64,000 nt of DNA from Loripinus fragilis (lineage: Eukaryota; Mollusca; Bivalvia; Lucinida; Lucinidae), in the NCBI GenBank assembly GCA_964019695.1, contig OZ026521.1:37198939-37262938 (forward strand), read 5' to 3'. Below, one piece after another: positions 59,401 through 64,000 of this stretch. The notes beneath the pieces were generated by a model, which did not search any database, had not been told where the DNA came from, and saw nothing but the letters and a program-made list of their open reading frames with translations. The number at the start of each line of letters is the position of its first letter. Positions within the stretch are counted from its first letter, which is position 1. The translations under genes and the position numbers were made by a program.

Positions 59401-60342
59401 GGCAAAGGTAATGTTGAATTCCCTCACCATCCTTTGTTAGGGGTCGGGGACTTGAGTTAATCCGTAATCCCATTGCACCCAGTTGTCATTTTGTTAAAGC
59501 ACCAATTTTCATTACTGTGAAACCAACAGATGAAAAATTTTGTGGTATCTTTACTCATTTTCAGTGAAAATAAAGCGTGGTATATCAAGCCTCATTTGTT
59601 AAGTGTTTCTGGGCATCCTATATTTGTAAAATGTTTTATATACTGGCCTGCTTCGGGGGACCAGTAGGTTGTCTGTTAGGTAATTTGACATCTGTCTATT
59701 GTTATTTGGGTAGTAAAATATTGTGTAGCTAGTGTTTCCCACAGCCTGAAAAAAGGGCAGGGTGCTGGCCAGAAAAAGGGGCACTTTTGATGCGTGAAAT
59801 CGCCCAAAAGGGCACTTTTGTTAGAACAGACTTTTCAAATGTGAGTTAGATAAAGGATTTTATGTCTGTTAAAAGGTAAGAATAGCATCTAGTAGAGCAT
59901 AGGATTCAATGGGATAACAAAAAGCTATTTTATACAGTAAAAATTAAAATATGACTTTTTTTATATTAAAATGAAAATAAGGGCAGGAGGGGGGAGTTTT
60001 AGGACAGCAGGGTGCTCCCCCTGCTATTCCTCTTTATGGGAAACACTAGTAGCCTTATTTGCTTTTTCCTCAAGCAAATTTTTTTTGAAATATTACACGA
60101 CATAGTGTTGCTTTTTTTTGAAAACGTTAATTTTCGAGAAAAAATCAGCAGTTGACAAAACAGCATGCAAAATTATCCAGTATTCAAAGAGTCAAGGGCT
60201 ATTAAAATAATACCTTGTTGAATTCTAGGTTTTACCCAAACTACAGAATCTGGAGGTGATTAACTTTGGTGACTGTCTTGTAAGAACAGAAGGTGCCAGA
60301 GTACTAGCCAAATCATTAGCAGACGGCCACAAAAAATTGAGG
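38367..60342 (+). CDS. RANGAP1: RanGAP1, Ran GTPase-activating protein (N-terminal 297 residues, 7 exons)
   Basis: RanGAP1 stimulates GTP hydrolysis by Ran on the cytoplasmic side of the nuclear pore, setting the RanGTP gradient that drives nuclear transport. Exons 38367-38481, 50027-50154, 51708-51767, 53765-53944, 56957-57091, 58967-59125 and 60229-60342 all have AG/GT borders and keep frame (phase 1 after exon 1, phase 0 elsewhere). Diagnostic segments in order: [103 protein letters not shown]. These are the RI-like LRRs of the family; the Asn in SDNAFG (residue 123) matches the position known as important in the yeast protein. The acidic tail and any C-terminal SUMO-accepting domain lie beyond the window. 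Introns total about 21 kb, nearly all repeats. Confidence 0.95.
39181..40289. mobile_element. Nested TIR element (AACAGAAATGCTGTTTATTCCG ends)
   Basis: The left arm at 39181-39219 (CATAGACAGGCATCTATAAC, AGAAATGCTGTTTATTCCG) is inverted at 40251-40289. Between them are a second inversion (ACGGAATAAAACGCATTTTA at 39232 and its inverse near 39605-39650), a ~85-base repeat (TTCCACATTTCTTGAGAAAA, CAATTATTCAGTCTTGGCC) in three direct copies and two inverted copies (39265-39600), and the element at 39650-40250. Confidence 0.75.
39650..40250. mobile_element. Mutator-like MITE with 9-bp target duplication
   Basis: Inverted ends of about 48 bases begin GGTCCGTGTATTCAC and continue GGATCGGACCTAATCACCG, with few differences. 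Flanked by identical 9-base repeats CGGAATAAA (39641-39649, 40251-40259). Long terminal inverted repeats with a 9-bp duplication are the hallmark of Mutator-like elements. The 601-base copy has no transposase. Confidence 0.85.
40769..41416. other. RanGAP1 intron 1 sequence with short inverted pair
   Basis: A pair of inverted segments (TGGAGATTTTTCATAA... with TTTAAAATCATCACATAGAC at 40797-40850, facing GTCTATGTGATGATTTTAGA at 41197-41245) brackets about 400 bases, suggesting another short foldback element. Nothing coding is seen. Confidence 0.6.
41417..41578. mobile_element. MITE with CAGAGCTCTC ends, 5-bp duplication AAAGT
   Basis: Ends CAGAGCTCTCACTA and TTAGTGAGAGCTCTG are inverted. Flanked by AAAGT on both sides (41412-41416, 41579-41583). 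The interior has GGAGTCCCAG-type repeats. A 3-kb relative is at 60789-63835. Confidence 0.88.
42399..44133. mobile_element. Minisatellite-bearing element with TGCCCCCAAAGGAA ends
   Basis: Left end TGCCCCCAAAGGAA (42399-42412) and right end TTCCTTTGGGGGCA (44120-44133) are perfect inverse. After the left end comes a TCCGTCCGTC run, then eleven ~145-base units. This layout (TIR, simple repeat, minisatellite) is shared with 8258-9904 and 17159-17858. No transposase. Confidence 0.82.
42490..44045. repeat. ~145-bp minisatellite with GGTCACTGTGACC core
   Basis: Units carry CATATCTCCTATATTCTTTG, AGGAATTCCAAATTTGGTGT, GATGCATCTTGGGATG, then GGGTCACTGTGACCTTGACC and TCTGACCTAGTTT. Two unit types alternate (ATTATTTGAGGTAGGAATCT and ATTCTTTGAGATAGGAATTC), giving a longer period. 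Nine units keep an intact GGTCACTGTGACC. Confidence 0.92.
44640..45985 (-). pseudogene. LINE ORF2, reverse transcriptase part
   Basis: The RT starts at about 45985 ([20 protein letters not shown]), is cut by a MITE at 45878-45711, resumes at about 45710 ([20 protein letters not shown]), and runs through [53 protein letters not shown] and [12 protein letters not shown] stop separates the thumb/C-terminal part ([54 protein letters not shown]), which ends where element 42055-44637 is inserted. Confidence 0.88.
45711..45878. mobile_element. MITE in the LINE reverse transcriptase, 5-bp duplication AATAG
   Basis: Ends CAGGGGTTTCATTAA and TTAATGAAACCCCTGG are inverted, flanked by AATAG (45706-45710, 45879-45883). 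Sequence matches 50651-50816 in opposite orientation (AAATCCCTGCCTCCCTCCTC, CAAAGTAGGCGGGTGA). Removing it restores collinearity of the RT domain. Confidence 0.87.
46003..47277 (-). pseudogene. LINE ORF2, endonuclease and linker part (frameshifted)
   Basis: Three overlapping frames must be used in turn: 47277-47040 ([20 protein letters not shown]), 47120-46890 ([26 protein letters not shown]), then 46870-46003 ([48 protein letters not shown]). The SDHEAV and GGDFN boxes belong to the endonuclease active site; SFYKPP is a typical internal block. At least two frameshifts make it non-functional. Confidence 0.85.
47337..47645 (+). mobile_element. tRNA-derived SINE, family 2, inside the LINE
   Basis: A 14-base duplication CCAAAATATTTTCT flanks it (47323-47336, 47646-47659). 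Begins within the A-box region (CAGTCGGTAACGTGTCTAGC), B box GCGAGTTCGATCCCG, body CATACTTTCGTGGAGATTGA, tail (CAAC)n. A fuller copy is at 57122-57444, over 90 percent alike by eye. Confidence 0.92.
47821..48923. mobile_element. Old copy of the CAGAGCTCTC-type element
   Basis: Right end CAAAATCCTAGTGAGAACTC then TG (48923) matches the end of 60789-63835. Internal matches include GGCAAAAGTTCCGAATGAAG (48121; compare 61398), the TCTG run with AATAAAACAACTACATGTAACAACAGT (48403-48460; compare 63400-63520) and AAGGCCAAACATAAGAA. The left end was not located. Bases 48924-49210 show nothing else. Confidence 0.65.
49213..49293. repeat. Fragment of ACAGTAAAACCTGT MITE
   Basis: TTTATTTTGAGTGGCCGCTT then AAGACAGGTTTTACTGTA matches the right end of the elements at 49564-49752 and 57492-57702. 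Confidence 0.65.
49395..49560. repeat. Partial CCAGATAAG MITE with half hairpin
   Basis: Begins GTCCCCAGATAAGACTG, then TTCTCAATGAAAACATATGT and GATGGTTCTTTTGAGCACCC. It matches the body of 53415-53605 but lacks one arm of the hairpin and a clear right end. Confidence 0.6.
49564..49752. mobile_element. MITE with TACAGTGAAACCTGT ends
   Basis: Left TACAGTGAAACCTGTGTAAA and right TTTACACAGGTTTTACTGTA are inverted; TA at both tips is compatible with a mariner/Tc1-type target. Central pair CAAAAGTATTGCAGAATG and TACTTTCGACC forms an inner stem, as in 57492-57702. Confidence 0.78.
49857..49910. repeat. GAACCGTCTC hairpin repeat
   Basis: CTCAAAAGAACCGTCTCAAT faces GAGACGGTTCTTTTGAG with a perfect 17-base stem, followed by CACCCAAAACATTTG. 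It lies 120 bases upstream of RanGAP1 exon 2. Confidence 0.85.
50027..50154 (+). CDS. RANGAP1: RanGAP1 exon 2
   Basis: Acceptor TTTACAG ends at 50026, donor GTAAGT starts at 50155. Two bases complete a split codon, then 42 codons include [20 protein letters not shown] and [19 protein letters not shown] (residues 39-81), the first full LRR. Confidence 0.93.
50382..50621. mobile_element. Foldback MITE, TAAGGCC family, copy 3
   Basis: Left TAAGGCCTAAATGAAATATA then TGTGTGGTTCCTGTTGC; the right end is the inverse (GCAACAGGAACCACACATAT, then ATTTCATTTAAGCCTAA), about 38-base arms. Inner sides are TTAGGGTAGGTAGG on the left and ATTAGGGTAGGTAGG on the right, in direct orientation. Confidence 0.83.
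50651..50816. mobile_element. MITE with CAGGGAGTTTC ends, 5-bp duplication TTATA
   Basis: Ends CAGGGAGTTTCATTAAG and TAGTGAAACCCCTGG; flanks TTATA (50646-50650, 50817-50821). Same family as 45711-45878, opposite orientation. Confidence 0.82.
50972..51038. repeat. CAGATCAGG hairpin repeat copy
   Basis: AGACCCTGATCTGGCAGCTC faces GAGCTGCCTGACCTGGGTCT with CAAACAG...CTGTTTT outer pairing. Very close to 6431-6500. Confidence 0.85.
51133..51377. mobile_element. MITE with GGTGAAAGTT ends, copy 1
   Basis: Left GGTGAAAGTTTTCAGGATTA and right TTTGAACTTTCACC are inverted. An inner stem pairs GGCTGACTTTC with GAAAGTCAGGCCC. Second copy at 53303-53742, fragments at 54498 and 59294. Confidence 0.78.
51708..51767 (+). 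CDS. RANGAP1: RanGAP1 exon 3 (20 codons)
   Basis: Sixty bases between TTTCAG and GTAAGT encode [20 protein letters not shown] (residues 82-101), one of the most conserved stretches of animal RanGAP1. Confidence 0.95.
51846..52044 (+). mobile_element. tRNA-derived SINE, family 1, full length
   Basis: Flanked by TCATCCTTATAC (51834-51845, 52045-52056). Head GGGAGCCCAGTGGCTCAGTG, B box GGTTCAAGTCTC, shared block CACTGCATTGTGTCCTTGAG, tail AATCAAATCAAACAAAA. Confidence 0.92.
52130..52379. mobile_element. TTAA-bounded MITE with central hairpin
   Basis: Begins TTAACCCTTTTCCCGCCAG and ends TTGGTGGGATGAGGGTTAA. The centre is GGACCCAGATCAGACTGC facing GCAGCCTGATCTGGGTTC, with the GCAAACAATAT / ATATTGTTGGC outer pair. 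A ~228-base relative is at 52838-53065. Confidence 0.8.
52838..53065. mobile_element. TTAA-bounded MITE with central hairpin, diverged copy
   Basis: Starts TTAACAATATTCCAGTCAGT and ends TAGGGAAATGGTTAA. The hairpin is GGACCCAGATCAGACTGC facing GCTGTCTGATCGTGGTTC. Shared right part: TGAATATATGCAGCAGATG and AAAAAGCAGACAACATTTT. Confidence 0.72.
53303..53742. mobile_element. MITE with GGTGAAAGTT ends, copy 2, split by another MITE
   Basis: Left ATGGGTGAAAGTTTTCAGG, right GAACTTTCACCTAT. The element at 53415-53605 is inserted in it. It ends 22 bases before RanGAP1 exon 4, so its right arm lies next to the polypyrimidine tract. Confidence 0.75.
53415..53605. mobile_element. MITE with CCAGATAAG ends and central GAACCGTCTC hairpin
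   Basis: Left CAGGCCTCCAGATAAG and right CCTTATCTGGGCCTA are inverted. The centre is CTCAAAAGAACCATCTCAAT facing GAGACGGTTCTTTTGAG. The same tips (CTCCAGATAAGG) are found on the element at 62484-63166. Confidence 0.72.
53765..53944 (+). CDS. RANGAP1: RanGAP1 exon 4
   Basis: Acceptor TTTTTCAG ends at 53764; donor GTAGGT at 53945. Sixty codons (residues 102-161) carry [20 protein letters not shown], then [20 protein letters not shown] and [23 protein letters not shown] holds the presumed catalytic Asn. Confidence 0.95.
54227..54352. mobile_element. Short TTAA MITE with central hairpin
   Basis: TTAA at both tips (54227-54230, 54349-54352). TTTGGATCCAGATCAGGCCC faces GCCTGATTTGGGTCCAAAC; the right flank GCAAAGGTTGTCAGCAGACA and GCGGGCAAAGAGTTAA is shared with 6957-7154 and 34796-34876. 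Confidence 0.78.
54565..54769 (+). mobile_element. tRNA-derived SINE, family 1
   Basis: Flanked by CTTTATT (54558-54564, 54770-54776). Head GAGGAGCGCAGTGGCTCAGT, B-box-like GGGTTCAAGATTC, block CACTGCGTTGCATCCTTGAG, tail CATCAAACAAACAAAA. More diverged than 51846-52044. Confidence 0.88.
54826..55016. mobile_element. Degraded TTAA MITE copy
   Basis: Holds GTCTGCTGATAACCTTAGCA, a weakened hairpin (CAGATCAGGATCGACAGAAT facing TTGATCCAAGCAGTTT), AAAGGTTAATTTTGAAAAAA, GCATGAAAAATTACCCGGCC and CTGCAAAGAGTTAA (55016). The left TTAA is lost. A hairpin of the CTGATCAGA type follows at 55050-55095. Confidence 0.65.
55141..55400. mobile_element. Foldback MITE, TAAGGCC-related, with inner palindrome
   Basis: Left TAAGGTCAAATAAAGAAATA then TTTTGGGTTACGGG; right TAGGGTTACCCTAAACACAG then ATTTTTTTTTTGTC. 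At 55252-55290 is a perfect 17-base-arm hairpin, TATGCATTTTGAAAGGC facing GCCTTTCAAAATGCATA around ATTTC. The span 55401-55869 shows nothing else. Confidence 0.65.
55875..56666. mobile_element. CAGTGTTCGCG element, copy A, 5-bp duplication AGCCG
   Basis: Ends CAGTGTTCGCG and AATCTAACACTG, flanked by AGCCG (55870-55874, 56667-56671). Length 792. Near-identical to 57832-58617. Subterminal CGCAACGAAAATCGTTGGTA and CCCTGGGTCCCAGGGACGCA palindromes lie at either end. Contains a stop-free 62-codon minus-strand frame shared with the other copy. Confidence 0.85.
56670..56892. mobile_element. MITE with GAGATTTCC terminal inverted repeats, copy 2
   Basis: CATGAGATTTCTAACAATGT at the left and ACATTGTTGGAAATCACA at the right are inverted. 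Inner hairpin GCAAAGGCTCAGACCAGC facing GTCTGATCAGAGCCTTTGCT (56708-56761). It lies directly against the right end of the element at 55875-56666 and ends 64 bases before RanGAP1 exon 5. Confidence 0.78.
56957..57091 (+). CDS. RANGAP1: RanGAP1 exon 5
   Basis: Acceptor TTATAG ends at 56956; donor is GTATGA, weaker than the others. Forty-five codons (residues 162-206): [20 protein letters not shown], then [25 protein letters not shown] begins about 30 bases after the donor. Confidence 0.93.
57122..57444 (+). mobile_element. tRNA-derived SINE, family 2, full length
   Basis: Complete tRNA-like head CTGGGCCGCGTAGCGCAGTC (A box) and GGCGAGTTCGGTCCCG (B box), then CCATACTTTCGTGGAGATTG to the tail CAACAAAAACAAACAAAC. 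Probable flanks AGTTCTTAAAA / AGTTCTGAAAA. Inserted about 30 bases downstream of RanGAP1 exon 5. Confidence 0.9.
57492..57702. mobile_element. MITE with TACAGTAGAACCTGT ends
   Basis: Left TACAGTAGAACCTGTCTTAA then GTGGCCACTC; right GAGTGGCCACTAAAGAAAGG then TTTTACTGT. The inner stem is AAAGTATTGCAGAATGCTC facing GAGCATTCTGCAATACTTTT, almost perfect. Same family as 49564-49752. Confidence 0.8.
57832..58617. mobile_element. CAGTGTTCGCG element, copy B, duplication TATAG
   Basis: Ends CAGTGTTCGCG and AATCTAACACTG; TATAG lies on both sides (57826-57830 with one extra A, and 58618-58622). Aligns end to end with copy A with scattered substitutions and few indels, 1.2 kb away in the same orientation; the different flanks show two independent insertions rather than one segmental duplication. 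Confidence 0.85.
58967..59125 (+). CDS. RANGAP1: RanGAP1 exon 6
   Basis: Acceptor TTTTCAG ends at 58966; donor GTAATA at 59126. Fifty-three codons (residues 207-259) include [20 protein letters not shown] and [20 protein letters not shown]. The 3' half of this exon plus its donor is duplicated just downstream. Confidence 0.95.
59146..59218 (+). pseudogene. Duplicated 3' half of RanGAP1 exon 6 with donor
   Basis: GAGTTCTTAATCTCAGTGAT through GCAATGGCTAAGGTAATATT repeats the last ~60 bases of exon 6 and its donor, with a few changes and no stop in the LRR frame ([19 protein letters not shown]). No matching acceptor in the right phase is seen, so it is probably not spliced in. A third shorter piece (AGCCTTCAAAACTATGGCAA then AGGTAATGTTGAA) is at 59385-59420. 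Confidence 0.82.
59730..60048. mobile_element. MITE with TAGTGTTTCCC ends, 5-bp duplication GTAGC
   Basis: Ends TAGTGTTTCCCACAGCC and TTTATGGGAAACACTA, flanked by GTAGC (59725-59729, 60049-60053). AAAAGGGCAGGGTGCTGG and AAAAGGGCACTTTTG subterminal repeats match 42055-44637. 319 bases, non-coding. Confidence 0.9.
60229..60342 (+). CDS. RANGAP1: RanGAP1 exon 7 (last in window)
   Basis: Acceptor TTCTAG ends at 60228; donor GTAAGT at 60343. Thirty-eight codons (residues 260-297): [20 protein letters not shown] then [18 protein letters not shown]. The next exon is expected to continue the LRRs right of the window; none is visible up to 64000. Confidence 0.93.
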
Positions 60343-60443
60343 GTAAGTGTAAACAGTAATGCTGAAAAGCTGCCTTTTGAAACCAGTGTATGATAAACCC
60401 TTTGTATTCTTGTTTCTTTCATTCATGTTATTTCAATAAAGGT

Positions 60444-60627
60444 TTGAGAGAAGCACATGGGTAGAACACTCGACTTGAGATCAAGGTTTCCCTGGTTCAA
60501 TCCTCATCAGAGGCACCGGGTTTTTGCCCATTAAGCAAAACACTCCCCTGCTCAGTAGTGTTTGAACCCAGGAAACATCATGAAGTGATTGAAAAATGGT
60601 TGACTAAGAAGTAAATCATCAACACAA
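60444..60627 (+). mobile_element. tRNA-derived SINE, family 1, diverged
   Basis: GCACATGGGTAGAACACTCG, GGTTCAATCCTCATCAGAGG, CAAAACACTCCCCTGC, TGAACCCAGGAAACATC and AAGTAAATCATCAACACA follow the order of the other family-1 copies. Flanking duplication not identified. Confidence 0.75.
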
Positions 60628-61549
60628 ATGTTTGGATGGTTTTATGGGGTTATATATACACTAATCGAAAGTTCTAACCGATCGTTTGCATATTTTAAAT
60701 GCAGGCAATAATCAAGGTTTATTAAAGAGACTAAGTCTGCAACTATGAACATTTTTCGAAAAAATTTCTTTTCTTTTTAAATCATTTGCAGAGCTCTCGG
60801 AAACGCAGAATTACGCGTATTGGTACGAGTGTTTTTTCCCTGGGACGCATGATTTTTGCTAGGCGGGAGTCCCGCATAGGCATGTTTTTTTAGTCGGCGC
60901 GCGCTAAAAATCCAGTAGCTGAGAGATAAGTACACACCGGGAGATCAAATGCCCTTTGATATTATCGATCGCGACACGCTTTCCTGTCTCTGTTGACCAA
61001 TTGTATGACTCGGACTGCAGTGTAGCAATTCTGACAGGTGATTGATAGGATTACCGATGCGGGACAGTGTGATTATTACGAGGTGATTATTAAAGTAACT
61101 AAGCAAGGATTATTGGGTCGTTGTTTGAAGATTTACCGTAAATTAAAGGGAGAAAAACTAATAGGGTATTGTAAACAGCATCGGACTACCGACTTCCGAA
61201 TTCGACTGATTAGGGATGAAAGAGAAAACATATTTAATTGCACTCGTTTGCGATTTGAGCAACATAAACATGGAGAAAAAAACAATAATATTACGGATTT
61301 GCATTTCTTCATTCGTTCAATGCTACGGCATACAAAAGAGTCGGAGAATTGTTGGGGAAAAAAAACGGTACAGCGGTATACGGTAACATCCGACTGACAA
61401 AAGTTCCAAATGAAGCTACACTACAAGCCGTGCGATGAAATTTTTCATCCGTTCAAGCCGAGTGTCTAGATGAATAAAATTTCAGCAGGTAAATTGTTCA
61501 TTCTGAATCATGGAAGCCATGTTATATGGCTAAATAATGTCAGTCTATT

Positions 61550-63309
61550 CAGGGTTCGAATTTTAGCTCGCATACTCGCAAAATGCGAGTTAAAAAGGCA
61601 ATTAGCGAGGTGGTATTTTCTCTACTTGCATTTTCTCGCGAGTTGAAATTTGGGGCTGTTATCCGTGGTTCTTAACCTAGATATAAATCTTCTCTCCAGT
61701 TTCCTTAAATGTCGTTCATTGAAAGTAAATGTTTTTGTTTTTATCCATCGGAAAACCCTGCCAATGGCGGAAGTTTACATTGGATACAACCTCAATGCGC
61801 AGACGCATATGATAAACTCCCCAGCATGGTCGGGTCTCAGCCAATCATATGCTTTCTAATTTTAGATTGTAGCAAATATTCACAAATGGGTAGTTCATTG
61901 GTTTTTTTCGCGATCTAAAATTAGAAGAAATCTATTTTTATAGGACAATACGATTGGACGAGACCAATATTTTTCTTTCTAGAATTATTCCCAGATTTCG
62001 CAAATTTCAATGAAAAGCAACAAGGCATCTGGCAGTAGAGACCACTCATACTGCGAGCAAAAATCAAATGGCATCGTTAAAAGACGTGTCAGCCAGCATA
62101 AAAACGTTTTATAAATGGATGTAGGAATTGAATATTGACCTGGATTTTGATGACCTTGTTGTGACCCAAATCACATGCAAGACTTGCAAATTATTTGCAC
62201 TCGCTAATGAGTCAATGGCATCAATTTTATAACAGGGGATAGCACTTGAAGATGGAGTCTTGTTTCTTTTCATGACAAATCGTCCATGCATGACAGGGCA
62301 GTAACTGTCAAGGCAGCCAATGATAGAAGAGCTAGGAATGAACCCTCAGACATTGGAAAGGATTACAGAAAATGGATTTTAGTACCTCCCTGAAATGACA
62401 AAACTCTTTAAAACAGCATAATTTAATCTGAAAGACCATTCTCTGATTTTCCAGCCTTAGTAGAGCTGCAGCCTATAAAACCATAGCTCCAGATAAGGAA
62501 TTGAGGCAATTGGGTATTTACCCACCTCTTTTTGACTTAATTGGGTATTTCAAATTTTAAATTGGGTATTTAAAGTTTTTGTATTGGGTATCCATCTGAA
62601 AGCAAATAAGCAATGAAACCGGACCTTGTTTCTTCTGATTTTTTGTTTAGTTTTGGTTTCACTTTCAGAAAGCATACTGGCAATATTAGTATATCTGAGA
62701 TCGCTATTGCCAACTTACTTAGAAAATCCAACGTATCTATCAAGTCATCTTTGATTCTTCGAACCACCAACGCGGTATTAGAGTTAGTTACAATATGATA
62801 TAATTCAATTGCTCTAGGGCTTTTTCACCCACGTTACGCCATTGTTGTTGTAAAGCGAGACGAATGTCGTTATCGTGTAAATATTGGGTATAGCTAAACA
62901 GCGATAAGAATGTTCCTGGACTGGTTTACAATTTAATAAACTAGATTCAGCGCGACGCCGTGTATAAATTTGTACCCAACAACAGCTTGTGATGCGAAAA
63001 ACGACAATCGCAAACAGAATACAATAGCGTCATACGCTACGAAAAAGTTCGGAATTGAGTATCAAGGATTTTTATTGCGTTTTTGTACGCACAGAAATTA
63101 ATTTAATTGCGTTTTCAGGTCCACATAATTGCGTAAATACGCAATACGCAGCCTTATCTGGAGCTATGTAAAACAACAGCTTATTTCTGAATTTCTGTTC
63201 ATGAAACTAAAATTGTCGAAAATGCAAGTTGTTTTTCCATTTAGCAAGTAGCCAAAAATTCCACTTGCGAAAAAATGCAAGTTAAAAATCTGGCTAGATT
63301 CGAACCCTG
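61550..63309. mobile_element. Nested element with CAGGGTTCGAA ends, 5-bp duplication CTATT
   Basis: Ends CAGGGTTCGAATTTTAGCTC and TCTGGCTAGATTCGAACCCTG, flanked by CTATT (61545-61549, 63310-63314). Subterminal ACTCGCAAAATGCGAGTT and CACTTGCGAAAAAATGCAAG repeats recur at both sides. 1760 bases including a further element; no recognised transposase. Confidence 0.87.
62484..63166. mobile_element. Third-level nested element, TAGCTCCAGATAAGG ends
   Basis: TAGCTCCAGATAAGG (62484) and CCTTATCTGGAGCTA (63166) are perfect inverse. AATTGGGTATTT-type repeats are near the left end and TGCGTAAATACGCAATACGC near the right. Flanking duplication not clear. Tips resemble those of 53415-53605. Confidence 0.75.
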
Positions 63310-63402
63310 CTATTCATTGCAATCGCCGTATACACTAGCGAGATGCGTTTTTTACAAGAAAAAACACTTCCATCTGCATAAGATTGTACAAAACAGAGGA
63401 CT

Positions 63403-63404
63403 GC

Positions 63405-63449
<45 letters not shown>

Positions 63450-63494
63450 GCCTGCCTGCCTGCCTGACTGCCTGTTTGTCTGTCTGTCTGTCTT
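63403..63494. repeat. TCTG/CCTG microsatellite
   Basis: About 22 uninterrupted or near-uninterrupted tetranucleotides, TCTG changing to CCTG and back. A shorter version (48403-48424) lies at the same place in the older copy of the host element. Confidence 0.92.
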
Positions 63495-64000
63495 GTTAAT
63501 GAATAAAACAAGTACCAACAGTCTAATCTTTTATTTTGATAAGGCCAAACAAAAAAAATGTGTGTTCAGATATACATGAAAAAATATAGTACCAAAATAT
63601 TTTGTTTTTGTTAAGTAGGAACAATCAATTAATGCTTAAAGGGTTAAAATCAGTCGATCTAAAACTTATTCAAATGTATCACTCCCGGCTAAAATGGAAA
63701 AGATATACCGTATGCACAAATTGGTGGGACTCCAACTTTTTTGGAGTAGGACTCCTACTTTTTCCAGTGGGACTCCTACTTTTTGCCAGATGGGAGTCCT
63801 GAACTCCTGTTTTCAAAATCCTAGTGAGAGCTCTGATTTGTAAAAGTAGCATTAAGTTATGTTTTCACAATACATCTGTGCACTATAGCTGAAAAATGCA
63901 TGGAAAAGTGAATTATCTTATAAAAACAGGTATATTTTCCCTTGTTGGTAATTATTTGCGTCCCTCCAATAATTATAGACAGTTAACTTTTAACATAAAT

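Larger units (their letters stand above)
60789..63835. mobile_element. 3-kb element with CAGAGCTCTC ends, 5-bp duplication ATTTG
   Basis: Starts CAGAGCTCTCGG and ends CTAGTGAGAGCTCTG, flanked by ATTTG (60784-60788, 63836-63840). Right-hand interior has GGGACTCCTACTTTTT repeats, matching GGAGTCCC repeats of 41417-41578. An open frame at 61038-61397 (119 codons) shows no motif I recognise. Another element (61550-63309) is nested inside. A microsatellite of TCTG is at 63403-63494. Confidence 0.85.

Noticed and set aside
61038..61397. 119-codon frame as a transposase
   Set aside because: No catalytic or zinc-finger pattern is evident; kept only as an unexplained frame inside the 60789-63835 element.

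Overview
This is eukaryotic, AT-rich, animal-type DNA made mostly of repeats. Two spliced genes are only partly contained, and the rest is transposable elements, satellites and short inverted-repeat elements. Spliceosomal introns (GT...AG), tRNA-derived SINEs, a non-LTR retrotransposon, hAT-like and Mutator-like elements, and terminal-inverted-repeat elements carrying tandem repeats with TCCG runs and 'gtgaccttgacc' blocks together suggest a mollusc, most likely a bivalve. That assignment is inference. No rRNA, functional tRNA, CRISPR array or prokaryotic operon is present.

Gene 1 (minus strand, 4583 down to 818, continuing off the left edge) encodes a leucine-rich-repeat protein of the ribonuclease-inhibitor-like type, closest in style to LRRC74. 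Three exons are phase-compatible, and intron 2 holds a ~180-bp tandem array. Gene 2 (plus strand, 38367 to 60342, continuing off the right edge) is RanGAP1, the GTPase-activating protein for Ran. Seven exons were assembled by hand, giving the first 297 residues. A short first exon at 38367 is separated from exon 2 by an 11.5-kb intron. Both genes use the same LRR superfamily but have no visible operational link.

Layout: 1-4.6 kb gene 1; 4.6-11.2 kb short inverted-repeat elements, SINEs and a composite element (8258-9904) with an internal minisatellite, Asp-tRNA-like copies and a LINE tail; 13.4-15.6 kb a 2.1-kb element with 36-bp terminal repeats; 15.9-21.2 kb SINE, hAT-like MITE and several tandem arrays; 21.2-33.25 kb a 12-kb satellite of ~172-bp units that reverses orientation at 29721/29722 and is interrupted by a hAT-like element with a perfect 8-bp target duplication; 33.3-38.3 kb low-content spacer with foldback elements; 38.4-60.3 kb RanGAP1, whose introns are packed with nested elements; 60.8-63.8 kb a 3-kb nested DNA element.

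The clearest unexplained structure is a set of about nine elements with hAT-like ends (CAGTGTT, TAGTGTTTCCC, CAGAGCTCTC, CAGGGTTCGAA, CAGGGGTTTC) flanked by 5-bp direct repeats rather than the usual 8 bp. Other notable items are the two-armed satellite with higher-order repeats, a Mutator-like element with a 9-bp duplication inside a nested foldback, a widespread short hairpin family based on CCAGATCAGG, and a T-shaped palindrome at 10976-11043.
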